Source: Phallus indusiatus
Taxonomy: Eukaryota > Basidiomycota > Agaricomycetes > Phallales > Phallaceae
Assembly (NCBI GenBank): GCA_027605045.1
Contig: JAQFWX010000053.1
Span: 188,609 to 252,608 of the forward strand
DNA: 64,000 bases
Direction: 5' to 3'
Positions within the stretch are counted from its first letter, which is position 1. Every line of letters starts with the position of its first letter. The position numbers and the translations under genes are program-made. Below the pieces are notes generated by a model that did not search any database, had not been told where the DNA came from, and saw only the letters and a program-made list of their open reading frames with translations. This document shows, piece after piece, positions 1-10,875 of the stretch.

Positions 1-363
1 TATTGTAAGTGCTTCTATGGAAATGTTTGCGACAAAGTCTGACATTCTTCGGAGGGATGAACACCTCAAGCAGGCGGTGGGTAATAAAAATGGGGTTCTA
101 GTACTCTTCGCTTGAAATTGTAGATTATTTTACATTTTTTTGATCGGCTGAGGAGATGAGGTCTAGTGATATACTTTGTGCTGGGTTGTATCACTGACTT
201 AGGTTTGGCTAAGAAATATAAATTGATCAAGTTAATCAAACTTCGAATGCGTCTGCGTACATGCAAGGAGGTTAGCGACCTCGGGCGCTTCTAGTTACAT
301 AACCGTTGACCCTAAGTTGAAACCCCGCTGAGTGGTGCACTTCTCGTCTAGCACTGCCACTCC
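1..363. other. Left-edge non-coding stretch
   Basis: AT-rich sequence with no convincing coding exon on either strand. It presumably contains the 5' flank and promoter of the F-box-like gene that starts at 364. No clear TATA box could be assigned. Confidence 0.4.
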
Positions 364-1336
364 ATGGACCGTTTACCTTTTGAAATACTATCTGATATCA
401 TCGAGTACTCTCTTCCACTCAACGGCCCTTTACTGGATAAATCCATCCCGGCTCGCTTCCAACGGCTACGCTCGCTCTCTTTCATTAATAGGCAGCTACG
501 TTGGGTCTGTCTGTACTTGTCGTCCCGTGATCTCTTCATACCTTCCAGATCCTTTTATGAGGGCTGGGTGTCCAGACTGGAGGGTCTTCCACGGGATCAT
601 ATCTTGAATACACGATGTCGCTCCTTGGAGCTTCAGCCGCGGCTTAAGCATGCGTCCCGGGAGAATACCTGGTTTTGGCAGCACAACTTGATGGTAACCA
701 AGGTTTATGTAGAATCCTACTTCATGGGTAACTTTTTGACCCAAAATGGTTTGCTTCCCAACCTCCGTACCATCCATATCCATTTTGGCTCAAGTATCAA
801 CATTGATGCTTATGACTTTTTGTTCACGGCGTGTCTACCGAAATCAGTCAACGCGCTTTATTTGCACTTTTATTTTCCTGCTTGCAAGTATAACGACCTG
901 TATTTTTGGGGCAAATCCATTGCTAAAGGCGGTCTTGAGAAGGACACCGATACGTTTTTCAAGTCGCAAGCACCCATTAGAAATACTGGACATGTTGATA
1001 TTAGGAGAAGAAGGGCGAAGCGAACTAGAAATACAATATTTCGCTGACGCACCCCTGATTCACGACGTGGCAAGGATCTGGGGTTCACTATTTGAGGCAA
1101 CACCCCGTCTTTTCGTAGAGGGAATCCAAGTGCCCATCGAGGAAGCGTCAAAACACCTTTTATCTTTGGATATGGACGAAGCACTCGAATGTTATTCCAA
1201 ACGTCAGGGTCTTGAAGGAATGGAATGGAGATGGTATCCTACACTAAAACCGCCGGGGTGGTGGTCAAAGAATCGGAAGAAGAAGCAAGGGATTCGACGC
1301 CTCGTTCGAAAATTTGCGTCGTTTTTCAAAAGGTGA
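364..1336 (+). CDS. F-box-like protein, reading frame broken or spliced near 930-980
   Basis: The N-terminus (MDRLPFEILSDIIEYSL) has the usual shape of a fungal F-box: L-P-x-E-I-L followed by a helix. Proteins of this kind are substrate adaptors of SCF ubiquitin ligases, normally with a variable leucine-rich C-terminus, and a leucine-patterned region follows here. The first frame runs from the ATG at 364 to about 930. The likely continuation (EILDMLILGEEGRSELEI onward) is one frame over and ends at the TGA at 1334-1336. A 49-base intron at 932-980 would restore the frame, but its donor (GTCTTG) is poor, so a one-base indel is an equal possibility. The protein would be about 300 residues with a basic C-terminus. 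Identity rests on the N-terminal motif only. Confidence 0.5.
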
Positions 1337-1794
1337 GATAAAGAACACGAGTTATGTAAAATTAGGAAGAGTTTGCTTGTTGCATGATTGCAATCCAAGG
1401 ATTCAGTGATTTCGTTTTGCGTAGCAAAGAAGAATAGTCTGACATGCGTTGTTTGTACTGTTGTCCTATATAAAATTATAAGGAAAGTGAACGAGTGACC
1501 TTTACGTCGGTTCTCACATTTGAAATTGTAGTACTTTAGCAATCGTATGGACAAACACAAATGCAACAAATGCACCTCCAACGCCCATGTTACATACTAA
1601 TACCTATATTAGATCTGAATTATACTATATATGCGCAGTTAAAACATCATACCACACTCAATACTGCAAGTGATGGGTGATTTAACTCATTCAAGAACGT
1701 TAGCTTACACGTCAGTTGCGACAGGATAATTCGGGGAAGCAGGTGACACAGAATGAGAAATCCGAGGAGAGTTCAAGGAAGAGGAAAGTTGATC

Positions 1795-1935
1795 ATGAGG
1801 CCTGGAGAATCCGCCATCGAGTCTTGACTCTTTATTCCCTCTACCATTGCTTCCTTTGTAGACTTTGAGAACGAAGATGACGACGCCGGGCCTCCTCTCA
1901 GTTCTGGTTTGCTGAGAGGAAGACTGCGGAAGTAT
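1795..1935 (-). pseudogene. Antisense fragment of HAPSTR1-like gene (copy 1)
   Basis: The reverse complement of this stretch aligns with the coding sequence at about 13425-13540. Shared landmarks are AATACTTCC, CTCAGCAAAC, GTCGTCATCTTCGTTCTCAA, ACAAAGA and GATGGCGGAT/GATGCCGGAT, in the same order. It is a degenerate piece of the Ser-rich linker exon, with small insertions. It ends just before the promoter-like TATGAAA of the small membrane-protein copy at 2078, which runs on the opposite strand. Confidence 0.7.
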
Positions 1936-1996
1936 TCTGTAATGATGATACTTCTTGCTTGCTAATCCAAATCCGTGACATTCTCCAATCTTCTCA

Positions 1997-2003
1997 TATG
2001 AAA
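1997..2003 (+). promoter_or_regulatory. TATA-like box, family copy A
   Basis: TATGAAA lies 81 bases upstream of the conserved ATG at 2078, within a block shared by copies A and B (TTCTCATATRAAAACCTG type). Copy B has TATATAA at exactly the same distance. Confidence 0.4.
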
Positions 2004-2077
2004 ACCTGTCTTCCAGCTATAATCAACTTCTCCTCAGTTCATCTCAACCACATACGTCCTTTCATTCAGTCCACCTT

Positions 2078-2617
2078 ATGTCCCACGCTTCACAATACCT
2101 GGTGGTCGTCATCTACAATCTTCCTCTTTCTAATCCTTTGCATCCCGCTGCCGGACATAAAGTTCGGATGTAAGTCGTTCTTTAAATCATCAATACTTGA
2201 AAATGACGTTCATTAGATTTTGTCAACATTACTAACTCGTTTTCGGGAAATGGTAGACGAAGTCTCTCCGGGTGTAGCAGTGGAAGTGGCGGCTGCAGAC
2301 GAACACGAGCGGGCCACACGGAGCTGGAAGAAGTTGAAGAATTATCATGAGTATGTTTATTCCATCTTATTTGTCAAACATTTTATAATGGATCCCGATC
2401 AGCGCTCTGATCAAAGCTTCGAACGTGACCGAACTGCGAATTCTGGTCGATGAACAGCCCCCATGCCGACCAGACCGCCTTCGGAGGTCAATAAAGAGGA
2501 TTTCTAAGCGTCTGGATAAGGCAAAAAAAGAGTTTGATGTGTGTCCATATTTCCGCCTCATTAATAATATTCCATATATTCTTAACCATTTTATGACAGG
2601 TGTATCTGGAGCGGTGA
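2078..2617 (+). pseudogene. Small membrane/coiled-coil family, copy A (damaged)
   Basis: I do not recognise this family. The start context CCACCTTATGTCC is shared with copies B and C. Exon 1 (2078-2169) codes MSHASQYL, but an extra G relative to copy B shifts the hydrophobic segment out of frame. Exon 2 is about 2217-2350 (EVAAADEHERATRSWKKL), exon 3 is 2403-2538 (acidic then basic, RLRRSIKRISKRLDKAKKEF, helix-like) and exon 4 is 2600-2617, ending DVYLER and stop. Introns are 2351-2402 (52 bases) and 2539-2599. Exons 2-4 join in frame although exon 1 is broken, so the copy is probably recently inactivated or mis-started. The charged heptad-like C-terminus suggests a coiled coil; function is unknown. 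Confidence 0.5.
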
Positions 2618-3784
2618 TCATGGCGCGGCAAATTTTAGAATTATGAGGGACCGTTTCCAAGAGAGGCTTTAGGTTAGACGAATTTATGATCTGAGACCCA
2701 ACGACAATAATTAGGGAGCACAGCCCCTTCTGTGTACGGTATCTTCTCTCGCATTCTAAGAAACGTCTCAATATCTCAATATTTGGAATAGATCCAACGA
2801 GGTGGCTACCACCAAGGCCGAGTGGGCCCTGGGGTCATCAAGCCATCAGCTTTTTTTTCATCGTGGTCTGCATGGTTGTACTGTTCTTCTTACATAGACT
2901 GTACAACCAAATCGCGCCATCCGTACGTAGAAAGGTGAGCACATACAGTTACTTCTTCCACCTCAACGAACCGATCTGACTGTTAGTAAGTACCGGAACA
3001 TTGTTCAGCTCCCGACTTTCAATAACGACGACACCACGGCCGTGCTGACGCAGTACAGGAGGTTGATGAGGAGGGAGGAGGTGAGTGGTTCTTTGACTCA
3101 TTAGTACTTGAGAATCACCTTCATCAGATTCCAAATATTGAAGTATTGAGAAGTCTCAGTGAGTGTATTTATCCCGCGATCAAACAGGACTGGATCAGTA
3201 CCAGTCCACAGCAATCCCCCATTCCATGTACGGTATCTTCTCTCGCGCTCTAGAATGAAACCTGGATGAACATCGCGAAGAGCAAATAGCAAATGATGGG
3301 AGATGATGGGCTGTCAAAAGAGACGCGTCGGGACGCGAGCATGAAAGGAGGTCACTGACATGTTCCGGTACCCGTACAACTAATCCCGCAGGATAGCGCA
3401 GGATCCGGAAGGCCGAGATTACCGTCTTCGGACTAATATTATCTAGTCCAATATGCGTTGTTTGTATTGTTGTCCTATATATAAGGAAAGAGTCTCCTTT
3501 TACGTCGGTTCACATTTGAAATTTTAGTACTTTAGCAATTTTATGGACAAACACAAATGCAACAAATGCACCTCTAACCCCCATGTTACATATTAATAAC
3601 CACATTAGACCTGAATTATACTATATATGCGCAGTCAAAACCTCATAGCACACTCAATACTGCAAGTGATGGGTGATTTAGCCTATTCAAGAACATTAGG
3701 TTACACGTCAATTGCGGCAGGGTAATTTGGGGGAGCAGGTGACACAGAATGAGAAATCCGAGGAGAGTCTAATAAAGAGAAAAT

Positions 3785-3930
3785 TTGAAGCCTTGAGGAT
3801 CCACCATCGAATCTTTGCTCCCTCTACCACTGCGTCCTTTGTAGACTTTGAGAACGAAGATGACGGCGCCGGGCCTCGTCTCAGTCCTGGTTTGCTGAGA
3901 GGAAGACTGCGGAAGTATTCTGATAAATGA
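3785..3930 (-). pseudogene. Antisense fragment of HAPSTR1-like gene (copy 2)
   Basis: Near-duplicate of the 1795-1935 fragment. Its reverse complement again follows the order of the Ser-rich coding stretch at 13425-13540. It precedes the TATA-like TATATAA at 4002 of family copy B. It has more small differences from the intact gene than from copy 1, so the copies were probably duplicated after the fragment was captured. Confidence 0.65.
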
Positions 3931-4001
3931 TGATACTTGTAGAGAAATATTTACGCTTCTCACTTGCTAATCCGAGCCCGTGACATTCTCCGATCTTCTC
4001 G

Positions 4002-4008
4002 TATATAA
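4002..4008 (+). promoter_or_regulatory. TATA-like box, family copy B
   Basis: TATATAA lies 81 bases upstream of the ATG at 4083, the same spacing as in copy A. Confidence 0.45.
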
Positions 4009-4082
4009 GCCTGTCTTCCAGCTAGAATTAACTTCTCCTCAGTTCCTCTCAACCCCATACGTCCTTTCATTCGGTCCACCTT

Positions 4083-4830
4083 ATGTCCCACGCTTCACAA
4101 TACCTGTGGTCGTCATCTAGAATCTTCCTCTTTTTAATCCTTTGCACCCTCATTGCCACACTTCGCTTCTTTTCCATTCTTCGCCACTCATGTACATCGA
4201 TCGCTTATCACTGAGTGTATTTCTTTTTTTATTGATCCCGCGACTAAACCAGACTAAACCAGCAGCAGCCTACTCCCACTCCCACCATGATGTAGTTTTG
4301 TTTCTGTTTTATCAAATCTATTGTCGGATCGTAGGATCATTCGGCAAAAGGGTGAGAGCTATCACCAGCAGAGGAGACGGATGCTGCGTTAGCGGAATAC
4401 AAAGGCCGGACAAGAAGGCCCGGTGTAAGTGTTCCTTCAATTCATCAATATTTTGAAAATGGTGGGCCAAATCTCTCCAGCTGTAATAGCAGGTGTAAGT
4501 TGCGGCCACCGATGAACATGAGCGGACCACGCGAAATTGGAAAAAGCTGAAAAGATATCATGTGTATGTTTATTCCATCTTATTCGTCAACTATTTTATA
4601 ATGGGTCCCGATCAGCGTTTTGGTACAAGCCTCGTACGAACCGCAGCTTCTGGTCGACGAACGGCTCTCACGCAGACCAGATCGACCCCGGAAATCGACC
4701 AAGAGGATCGCCAAGCGACTCGATAAGGCAAAAAAAAAAATCTGACGTGAGTAACCATATTTCCGCCTCAGTAATATTCCATATACTCTTAACCATTTTT
4801 ATTACAGGCGTACCGAAAGCAATGATCATG
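4083..4830 (+). pseudogene. Small membrane/coiled-coil family, copy B
   Basis: Exon 1 starts at ATG 4083. It codes MSHASQYLWSSSRIFLF, then a hydrophobic run (LILCTLIATLRFF) that looks like a signal anchor, then a basic tail. A later exon around 4500-4563 is followed by the hallmark 52-base intron 4564-4615. The next exon is 4616-4746, basic and ending in a run of lysine codons from a poly-A tract. The next intron is 4747-4807. The spliced frame stops shortly after 4808. The middle exons could not be joined into one uninterrupted frame, so I list it as a probable pseudogene, although a functional splice form is possible. It is a paralogue of copies A and C and its function is unknown. Confidence 0.45.
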
Positions 4831-5464
4831 GCGTCGTCTCATTATCCTCTACATTTGATCGGGCACAGCAGCGGCAGCAGTCAAGAGACGCGTCGGGATG
4901 CGAGCGTGAAAGAAGGTCAAATGACAGGTTCCGGTACAACCCAAATTCCGAGCAGCAAATTTCACTATGCATTAGTATTGGTGCAGATGGGTGCACGTAT
5001 ATGTCCAAGTCTCCATTTCGACCCAGTTTTACGTGCTCGCTTGATAATCATTAAGAGGAAGGGGGTGAGGGTAACTTACATACAGTATATATTTACGATA
5101 CAACTTTTATGCAGCTCGCTGGTATGTTCGTTGTGGCAATTAAGTATGCACATGCTTAAAAGTGTTCATGCTGTTGGAATATGAGTTACTCCTGGGACCG
5201 TATATGGTACCTAGCCACGGCGCTTATGGAAGACACCTTTTGTGTCTGCTACTTCGTCGAGCCTGGGATTCCAACACATGCACTTACGGGACATATACCG
5301 TCAATTATGAATTTATAAGTCACGACCGGTACCCGGGACACTTCTCAACCACACAACCCACATATTTTGTACATTGCATATAATAAACCAGACTCAGTTT
5401 GCCTGCAAATGCCAAAGCCTATAGAGTCCGCGACTTCATTTTCTTAGATCTACACAGCGTTGCA

Positions 5465-5520
5465 TTTTGGTACGGCGGCAAGTCCTATCCTGTCCTCATT
5501 GACGTCGGTTGAATCTGGAC
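5465..5520 (+). pseudogene. Possible aspartic-protease exon relic
   Basis: One frame reads GGKSYPVLIDVG, then a stop, then IWTRTLR. This resembles the strand leading into the first catalytic aspartate of pepsin-like fungal proteases (PVLIDTGSS-x-LW), but the catalytic triplet DTG is DVG and a stop follows. No second catalytic half was found nearby. It could be chance. Confidence 0.2.
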
Positions 5521-5594
5521 GCGAACTCTGCGCCTAATGCGGATTTAGATGCTGCGGTAACTCACGTCATGTTACTGATAAAACCAAATATTCA

Positions 5595-5680
5595 GTAATT
5601 TGAGATTTCTGCATTTCTAGCAGTGCCGATTCTAATCTTCCGAGCGGTCGAAATCATCTCTGGATTTGGAAGTGTTGCTC
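5595..5680. repeat. Short outlying copy of the tract repeat
   Basis: ATCTTCCGAGCGGTCGAAAT and the following CATCTCTGGA match the block at 10487-10515. On the minus strand both copies read PEMISTARKI. This is an isolated fragment between the tract and the peroxygenase gene. Confidence 0.5.
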
Positions 5681-6417
5681 GCGCAAACGGGCTATGCGGA
5701 GATTTGTCAGCACTCGGTATATGCGCCGGTCCGTCAATCCTTTGCCAAATTTGATTATTTTTGTACCTTTCACCCGTTCGCAATTAAACTCTTAGCCTTT
5801 TCCATTGTTTTTAGATTGCATCTTAGCACCATTCCAATTTCCTGGAAACTCCCAAAATAATGTATATAAAAATCTTCTCTTAGCTTACAAAATACAATAA
5901 CTATGTTTACCTCCTATTTCTCCCTTTGAGCACACATTCGCTGATTCCCTTATCTTCCCTGTTCGCTCCTGAGGCGCATGTATCAGGAAGCTGACGTGCC
6001 AAGGTTATCTATTGAGTTGGGGGAGTGGACCAGCGAGCCCTACTTGTCTTTCTTCCCATGCTGTATGTTTGGATTTTGTCTGTAGTGATGACCTCTCTTA
6101 AGCATAACTATTGCGAGGAGGTATCAAGACTCAGAATTGAACTGGGACAGAGCCGAATATATCTGCCTTCTAAACTAAGCCATTATTATGTTTCACTTCA
6201 ATGTAGACGACAGACGAAGGATTTGGAAGGAAACTTGCGGCTGAATGTTGAATTTAAAACTCAAAACATGTCACGGGTAGAGAAGTATTCAAACATTACT
6301 GAATTATCAAGCTTCGGACCTTTTTTATTGGAATATGACGGACGGTATGTCCCTACAAAGTATAATATCAAAAAATCTTCAGTGCAATAGAGCAGGGCGA
6401 GCCTAGCTCCGATCTCA

Positions 6418-7756
6418 TCAGTTTCCGAAAGGAAAAACCTGCGTGCAATTATGGCCTTTCACCGAAGAAAAGAGGAAATCCAAATTGGTATTCAGAGCAT
6501 CTCTGAGTTGACCAGTGGGGTTAGGATACTGAATCTTCAAAACACGAAGAACAATATCCTCATAAATCCCACAAAAGTCTGACAAAGCAGGAGTATCGGG
6601 CATTAACGTGAAGTTGTTAATACCATGGTTGACACCCGGAATGAACGGATGCTTGTTAAAAATTTGTTCAACGAGGGGCATTATGACAGGGAAACCGGCT
6701 GCTCTGGGCTGGCGATGAAATCCATTTGGAAATATGTTCTGGTCAAAGAAATCTCGAGCGGCTTCAAGATTGAGTTGTCGGTTATCAAGACGGCCGTCTA
6801 CTAAGAAGATCAAGGGAAAGATAGCCTCTGAGAAGGCGGATAATATCCGTGGAGAAGTGAAGACAAGTTCGGGGTTTGTGGCAATCGAGTCTTGAAGACG
6901 TCGGTGACGGAGTTCAGCTGCAGCGTTTATATCGTACGTATTGTTAACACCGAATACAATGGAAAAGGCTTCGAACTTATGTGTCTAGATTAGCCAAATT
7001 AATCTCAGGAGAGTGTATCATTCATACCTCCTCAAAACGTTGTTCATTGAAAACAGCTTGGTTTCCAAAGAAAGCGTCGACGCGAGTCATACTAGTATCA
7101 CCTTGACATGAAAATAATACTTGTATTGGCTGTATATGAAATAACAATGACGAAACGTACCTTCAAAGGTTCCGTGGAAGGTCAAGCCTCCTACAGCTGC
7201 TGGTTTCGGAGGATCAGTACCAGTTTTAGGTGTTTTCCCTCCGATACTCAAAAGGTTCGTCAAAGGATTTCCGTCCAACACGTGAGCTTGGTAGACTAGG
7301 AATCTTGCAAAATCGTTTCCCAAGTTAAAACCTAACGGTAAAATTCAGAATAGGGAACCAAGAAGCTAGAGTGTTACCATACCTTCCATAACGGCGGTTA
7401 CGAGCTGGTCTGGTCTCGCAACACCTGATCTAGGGAGGTACTGGCAGAAACATTGAAGTCAAGAGGGGAATGTTGTAAAAGATGTTTTAGTTACGTACAC
7501 CATGATTGGCAAGTGTATTCAACCCAGGACACGGTCCACGGATATCTGTTTCTCTAGGGTGGATGTAGGGATGTGCTGGATCGTTGACAAGCTTTATGGA
7601 GTCATTTTCCAAAGGACCTGGAGGATCGGGGATAACTACAATCGGATTATTAAGTATGAATTGATTGATATCTTCTTGATTAAGTCCAGCAAGAGATTCA
7701 TAGTGCGAGAATGCAAATGCAGGAGAGATGCAAAGAGACAAGAGTGCAAATCTCAT
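6418..7756 (-). CDS. Unspecific peroxygenase (heme-thiolate peroxidase family)
   Basis: This secreted heme-thiolate enzyme family transfers oxygen from hydrogen peroxide to organic substrates. Exons on the minus strand are 7756-7499, 7440-7383, 7331-7161, 7101-7028 and 6984-6418, all GT-AG and summing to 375 codons plus stop. Residues 1-15 (MRFALLSLCISPAFA) form a signal peptide. The proximal motif PCPGLNTLANHG carries the heme-ligating Cys76. The acid-base segment EGDTSMTR at residues 162-169 is the EGD-S form typical of peroxygenases rather than the EHD form of chloroperoxidase. FNLGNDFARF and a long C-terminal helical domain follow. An in-frame ATG at 7771 would add five residues; I prefer 7756 because it gives the cleaner signal peptide. 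The gene looks intact. A foldback element lies in its promoter. Confidence 0.9.
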
Positions 7757-7830
7757 GGTCACCACTAACATTAAGCTGAGTTGGGGATAATGGACAAGCT
7801 TCTGACCAGGTTAAGACCGCGGGTTAGGAC

Positions 7831-7836
7831 TATATA
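7831..7836 (-). promoter_or_regulatory. TATA-like box of the peroxygenase gene
   Basis: TATATA on the minus strand lies about 75 bases upstream of the chosen ATG (7756), a normal position for a fungal core promoter. Confidence 0.4.
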
Positions 7837-7864
7837 TCCAAAATCTGGAACAGAATGGAAATTT

Positions 7865-7984
7865 CCGAATCAGCAATCTGGGCGATGTTGTCCAGCCTCT
7901 CCAGCCCGTCTCAGCCCGTTTCAGACCGACCAAGAACGGCTGGAAAGGCCGGACAACATCGCCGAGTTTACTGATCTGAGTCGG
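7865..7984. mobile_element. Foldback (MITE-like) inverted repeat in the peroxygenase promoter
   Basis: Arms 7881-7906 and 7938-7963 are inverted copies (GGCGATGTTGTCCAGCC versus the complement of GGCCGGACAACATCGCC, with a few mismatches). Pairing extends weakly outward to CCGAATCAG and CTGAGTCGG, and about 31 bases form the loop. No coding capacity and no obvious target duplication. It sits 110-230 bases upstream of the peroxygenase start. Confidence 0.6.
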
Positions 7985-8080
7985 GGAAACCCATATAGTT
8001 TAATGTTAATAGCTGGTCCGGGCGTATAGTAATGTTGTCTAGCACTTGGCTAAAGATCCACTTCAGCGTATTGAAATGAC

Positions 8081-8823
8081 CATGTAGCTAGGGCTCCCCA
8101 CCGTACCGTAAACGGATACGGCCGTACACTATACGGAGGGAATACGGGCAAATCCGTACCGTATCCGTACCGTATAGTCACCTCTAGGTAGCCTGGACGG
8201 TACGGGTACGGGCAAAAAACGGCCGTTTACGTCCGTATTACGGATACGGCTGGGTTTAGATTCAATTTAAAGCATTATAAAGTATTATTCACACACCTCT
8301 GTATCCAATCATCTAAAATATCAATAAATAGGTGGGTGCCAAGGCGATGTAATCGTACGAACGCTGAAAAATGGGCGAAATCTACTGACTTGCGATGTGA
8401 CATGCATGTGACATTCGATATGTAACGTGTGTGACAGAAAATTGCGCCGCTTTAAACCGACCCTGACCACTTCATTAGCGCTCACCTCCGTTTGCCGAAC
8501 AGGAATGTTCAACTCAGACTCGGTTTTTTTTTAGATGGATGGCGCGGGTGCCTCGGGTTTTGCCTCAATAGGGTCAAATTTGAGACGGAGCTGCCAGAGT
8601 AAAGGTAAAATTCACAGTTCACCTAAAACTACTAACAGACATCGTAAAGCCGTATTTACGGCCGTAAACGGCCGTTTTTATACGGGCCGTATCCGTATGC
8701 CCAAAATCCTCAGACGGCATACGGCCAAATCAACCAGACTCGAGTTCGGTACGGATACGGCGCCGTAATACGGGTGCCGTATATACGGGTTATACGGCTA
8801 CGGTTGGGAGCCCTACATGTAGC
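8081..8823. mobile_element. Non-autonomous hAT-type element with 8-bp target duplication
   Basis: The element proper is 8089-8815 (727 bp). It starts TAGGGCTCCC and ends GGGAGCCCTA, perfect 10-base terminal inverted repeats. It is flanked on both sides by the same octamer CATGTAGC (8081-8088 and 8816-8823). Eight-base target duplications and TAGGG-like ends are characteristic of hAT transposons. Subterminal regions are dense in CCGTA/TACGG words such as CCGTATCCGTACCGTATA. Such subterminal arrays are often transposase binding sites, although that role is inferred here. No transposase is encoded, so this is a MITE. Confidence 0.85.
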
Positions 8824-9159
8824 CATATTGAAATGGCTCATTCCAAATGTATATGGAGGTTCCATGATAGTCAGCAAATTCAATGGCAATGGTTCGTCTG
8901 TACATTATTTCAGTTGCTATCAATTAAACAATTTCATCGGCGCATGGACTTTACCGTTGCGGTCATCAGTACATAGTTTGGTTCAGCAAAAGGCTACCGG
9001 GAATCCATTTCTCCCGACTTATATAGTTTTAGCTTTAATGCTATTTGACAGGACGCATGGAACAAACAGGCAATTGAAATTTGAGTTTCAGAAGAGGGGA
9101 GTCGCACGTTGGTTGATGATACCGTTTAGCATTTAGGGAGGTTTCACGTAGCTACTAGG

Positions 9160-9480
9160 TGCATTCCAATGTGAACTCGGGGTGAATTCGGTCTCAAATT
9201 CGGTCTTGAGCTCGTCCTCGGAATTCTCCAGAATCAGTTTTGGAGTTCGGTCTGGAGTTCAGTGGAAAAGCAGCTTTCCCAATTTGATCATTTTTTGATC
9301 TAAATAAATTATTTCTATGCCTGTATGTATACTACTTAATACCAATTAATTCTCATTAAATATCACATTGGTCTATCAATTCCCATCAACTTTGAGTGAA
9401 AGTGCGAACTAGAATTCAAGTGAAATTGCCGAAGGGGGAGGGTTTCGCGTAAACGGTAAGACAAACTTTCGGGGCTTATG
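9160..9480. repeat. Low-complexity stretch with GAACTCGG/TTCGGTCT words
   Basis: Repeated words (GAATTCGGTCT, AAATTCGGTCTTGAGCTC, GAGTTCGGTCTGGAGTTC) recur within about 100 bases at 9175-9260, followed by AT-rich sequence. No gene is seen. It may be the subterminal part of another decayed element, but no matching end was found. Confidence 0.3.
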
Positions 9481-9734
9481 CCGAACCTAGCTGGCACTCA
9501 ATACAACTGCCTTCACGCGTCGGCGTTTATCAATCTCTTCCTTACCACGTACTAGATCGGTGCCAAAAGCTTCAAAGACTGACACATTGACAAGCAGCCA
9601 GATGTTTACAACTCTTGGTGATCAATCTTCCCGTTTTCCTTTCACTTCAAAAAGATCATGAAAACTCAAGCTAGTTGCGATATAACCATGAAAGAAAGCG
9701 TGTGAACGTTATTTTTTGACCAAAAATATTTCCG

Positions 9735-9785
9735 TACACGTAATTGTCCGTATACGGCCGTATTAAGCTCATTCGGAGGGCTGTT
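9735..9785. repeat. Orphan CCGTA/CGGCCGTA fragment like the hAT MITE
   Basis: CCGTACACGTAATTGTCCGT followed by ATACGGCCGTATTAAGC and GGAGGGCT resembles the subterminal words of the element at 8089-8815. It is too short and diverged to define ends. Confidence 0.35.
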
Positions 9786-10044
9786 ACACCATCCATTCGT
9801 CTGGACAGTGGGTCCGACTCCTGTTCAGTCGCGAGATTAATCAAAATAAATACACACTTAATGATTGATTCGGAATGAATTGCGAAGATTGATGCAGATG
9901 ATGGAGCTGTCTAAGAGACGCGTCGAACATGGAAAACTTCGGACTGTTTCTAAGTAACCTTATGTTTCTTTTGTCTTGCTTACGAATACCTTTTTTACTT
10001 TTCTTCTTTATTTAATAATTAGATAAGTCTTTTGAGTATATAAG

Positions 10045-10470
10045 AGGCTTATACAAAAATTTTTGAACTTTTTTAACAAGACTTATTCTACTATAGTTGT
10101 GTGATATCTCTTTATTCCTGAAGTCCTGTATTGAAATCTTACATTGTAGTATACCCACCTTCTTTCCCCCTCCAAGACATGTTCCCTAAAAACTGTGACA
10201 GCCCGTGCATCAATGGATTCCCCATTAGTGATATACATTGGGGAAAGTCAGTAAATAGTTGCGCTAAGTGAAGTTAACGAAAATACAGCCAGCCACGACT
10301 AGTCGCGCGAAATCACTAAATGGACTGCTACTGATTCTCGTTGATTTCTCTCCAATACAAATATTAGATGTATCCGTTCTCTTAAGTGCTGTTTCAGAAA
10401 TTTCAGATTCGAGATAGTTTTGTTAGACACTAATAAATTGTGTAAACTAAGCAATCCAATTTCTGTTTTC
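10045..10470. repeat. Upstream block of tandem unit (copy 1 of 2)
   Basis: Matches 12068-12540 in order: TATATAAG, AAATTTTTG, ACGAAGACTTAT-like, TCTTTATTCCTG, TATACCCAC, CTGTGACAGCCC, AATGGATTCC, GGGAAAGTC, GAAAATACA and TTGTGTA. The two copies are about 2.02 kb apart, which gives the size of one duplicated unit holding family copy C and its antisense fragments. Confidence 0.7.
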
Positions 10471-10489
10471 CTCAGTGTGCGCGAAATCT

Positions 10490-10645
10490 TCCGAGCGGTC
10501 GAAATCATCTCTGGACATGGAATCCGCCATTGGGTCTTTGTTCGTTCTACCACTGCGTGCCTTTGAGAACGGTGATGACGACGGGCCTTCTCTTGTATGC
10601 CGAGCGGAAGTATTCTGTGTGATGATGCTTGTAGAAAAACGTTCA
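10490..10645 (-). pseudogene. Antisense fragment of HAPSTR1-like gene (copy 3, distal part)
   Basis: The reverse complement contains AGAGAAGGCCCGTCGTCATC, then CGTTCTCAAAGGCACGCAG and GAACAAAGACCC, with few differences from the intact gene at 13450-13530. This is the least diverged of the antisense pieces. It ends just upstream of TATAAAA at 10675. Confidence 0.75.
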
Positions 10646-10674
10646 CGCAGTCCGTGACATTCTTCGTCTTCTCA

Positions 10675-10681
10675 TATAAAA
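10675..10681 (+). promoter_or_regulatory. TATA box, family copy C
   Basis: TATAAAA in the shared block CTTCTCATATAAAAACCTG. The ATG lies 201 bases downstream instead of 81, because a GTAAGT...TTATCAG stretch (about 10735-10869) resembling a 5'-UTR intron is inserted. Confidence 0.5.
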
Positions 10682-10875
10682 ACCTGTGTTCCAGCTGGAA
10701 TCAACCTCTCCTCAGTTCTTCCGCTACTGAAAGGTAAGTACTAATGCTCAGACTTTTCGTTAATCCATTTCTTATGTCTTATGTCTTTTCTAGAATGTTC
10801 TTTTTTTTATCAGGTTAGCATAATACGATAGTTCTTTCGCTATACTGAGGAAATGTTCTTTTATCAGTCCACCTT

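Noticed and set aside
6025..6390. Open frame of 121 codons (MDQRALLVFLPMLYVW...)
   Set aside because: No domain, no splice-consistent continuation, AT-rich, no repeat or homology signal. It lies in the 3' flank of the peroxygenase gene.
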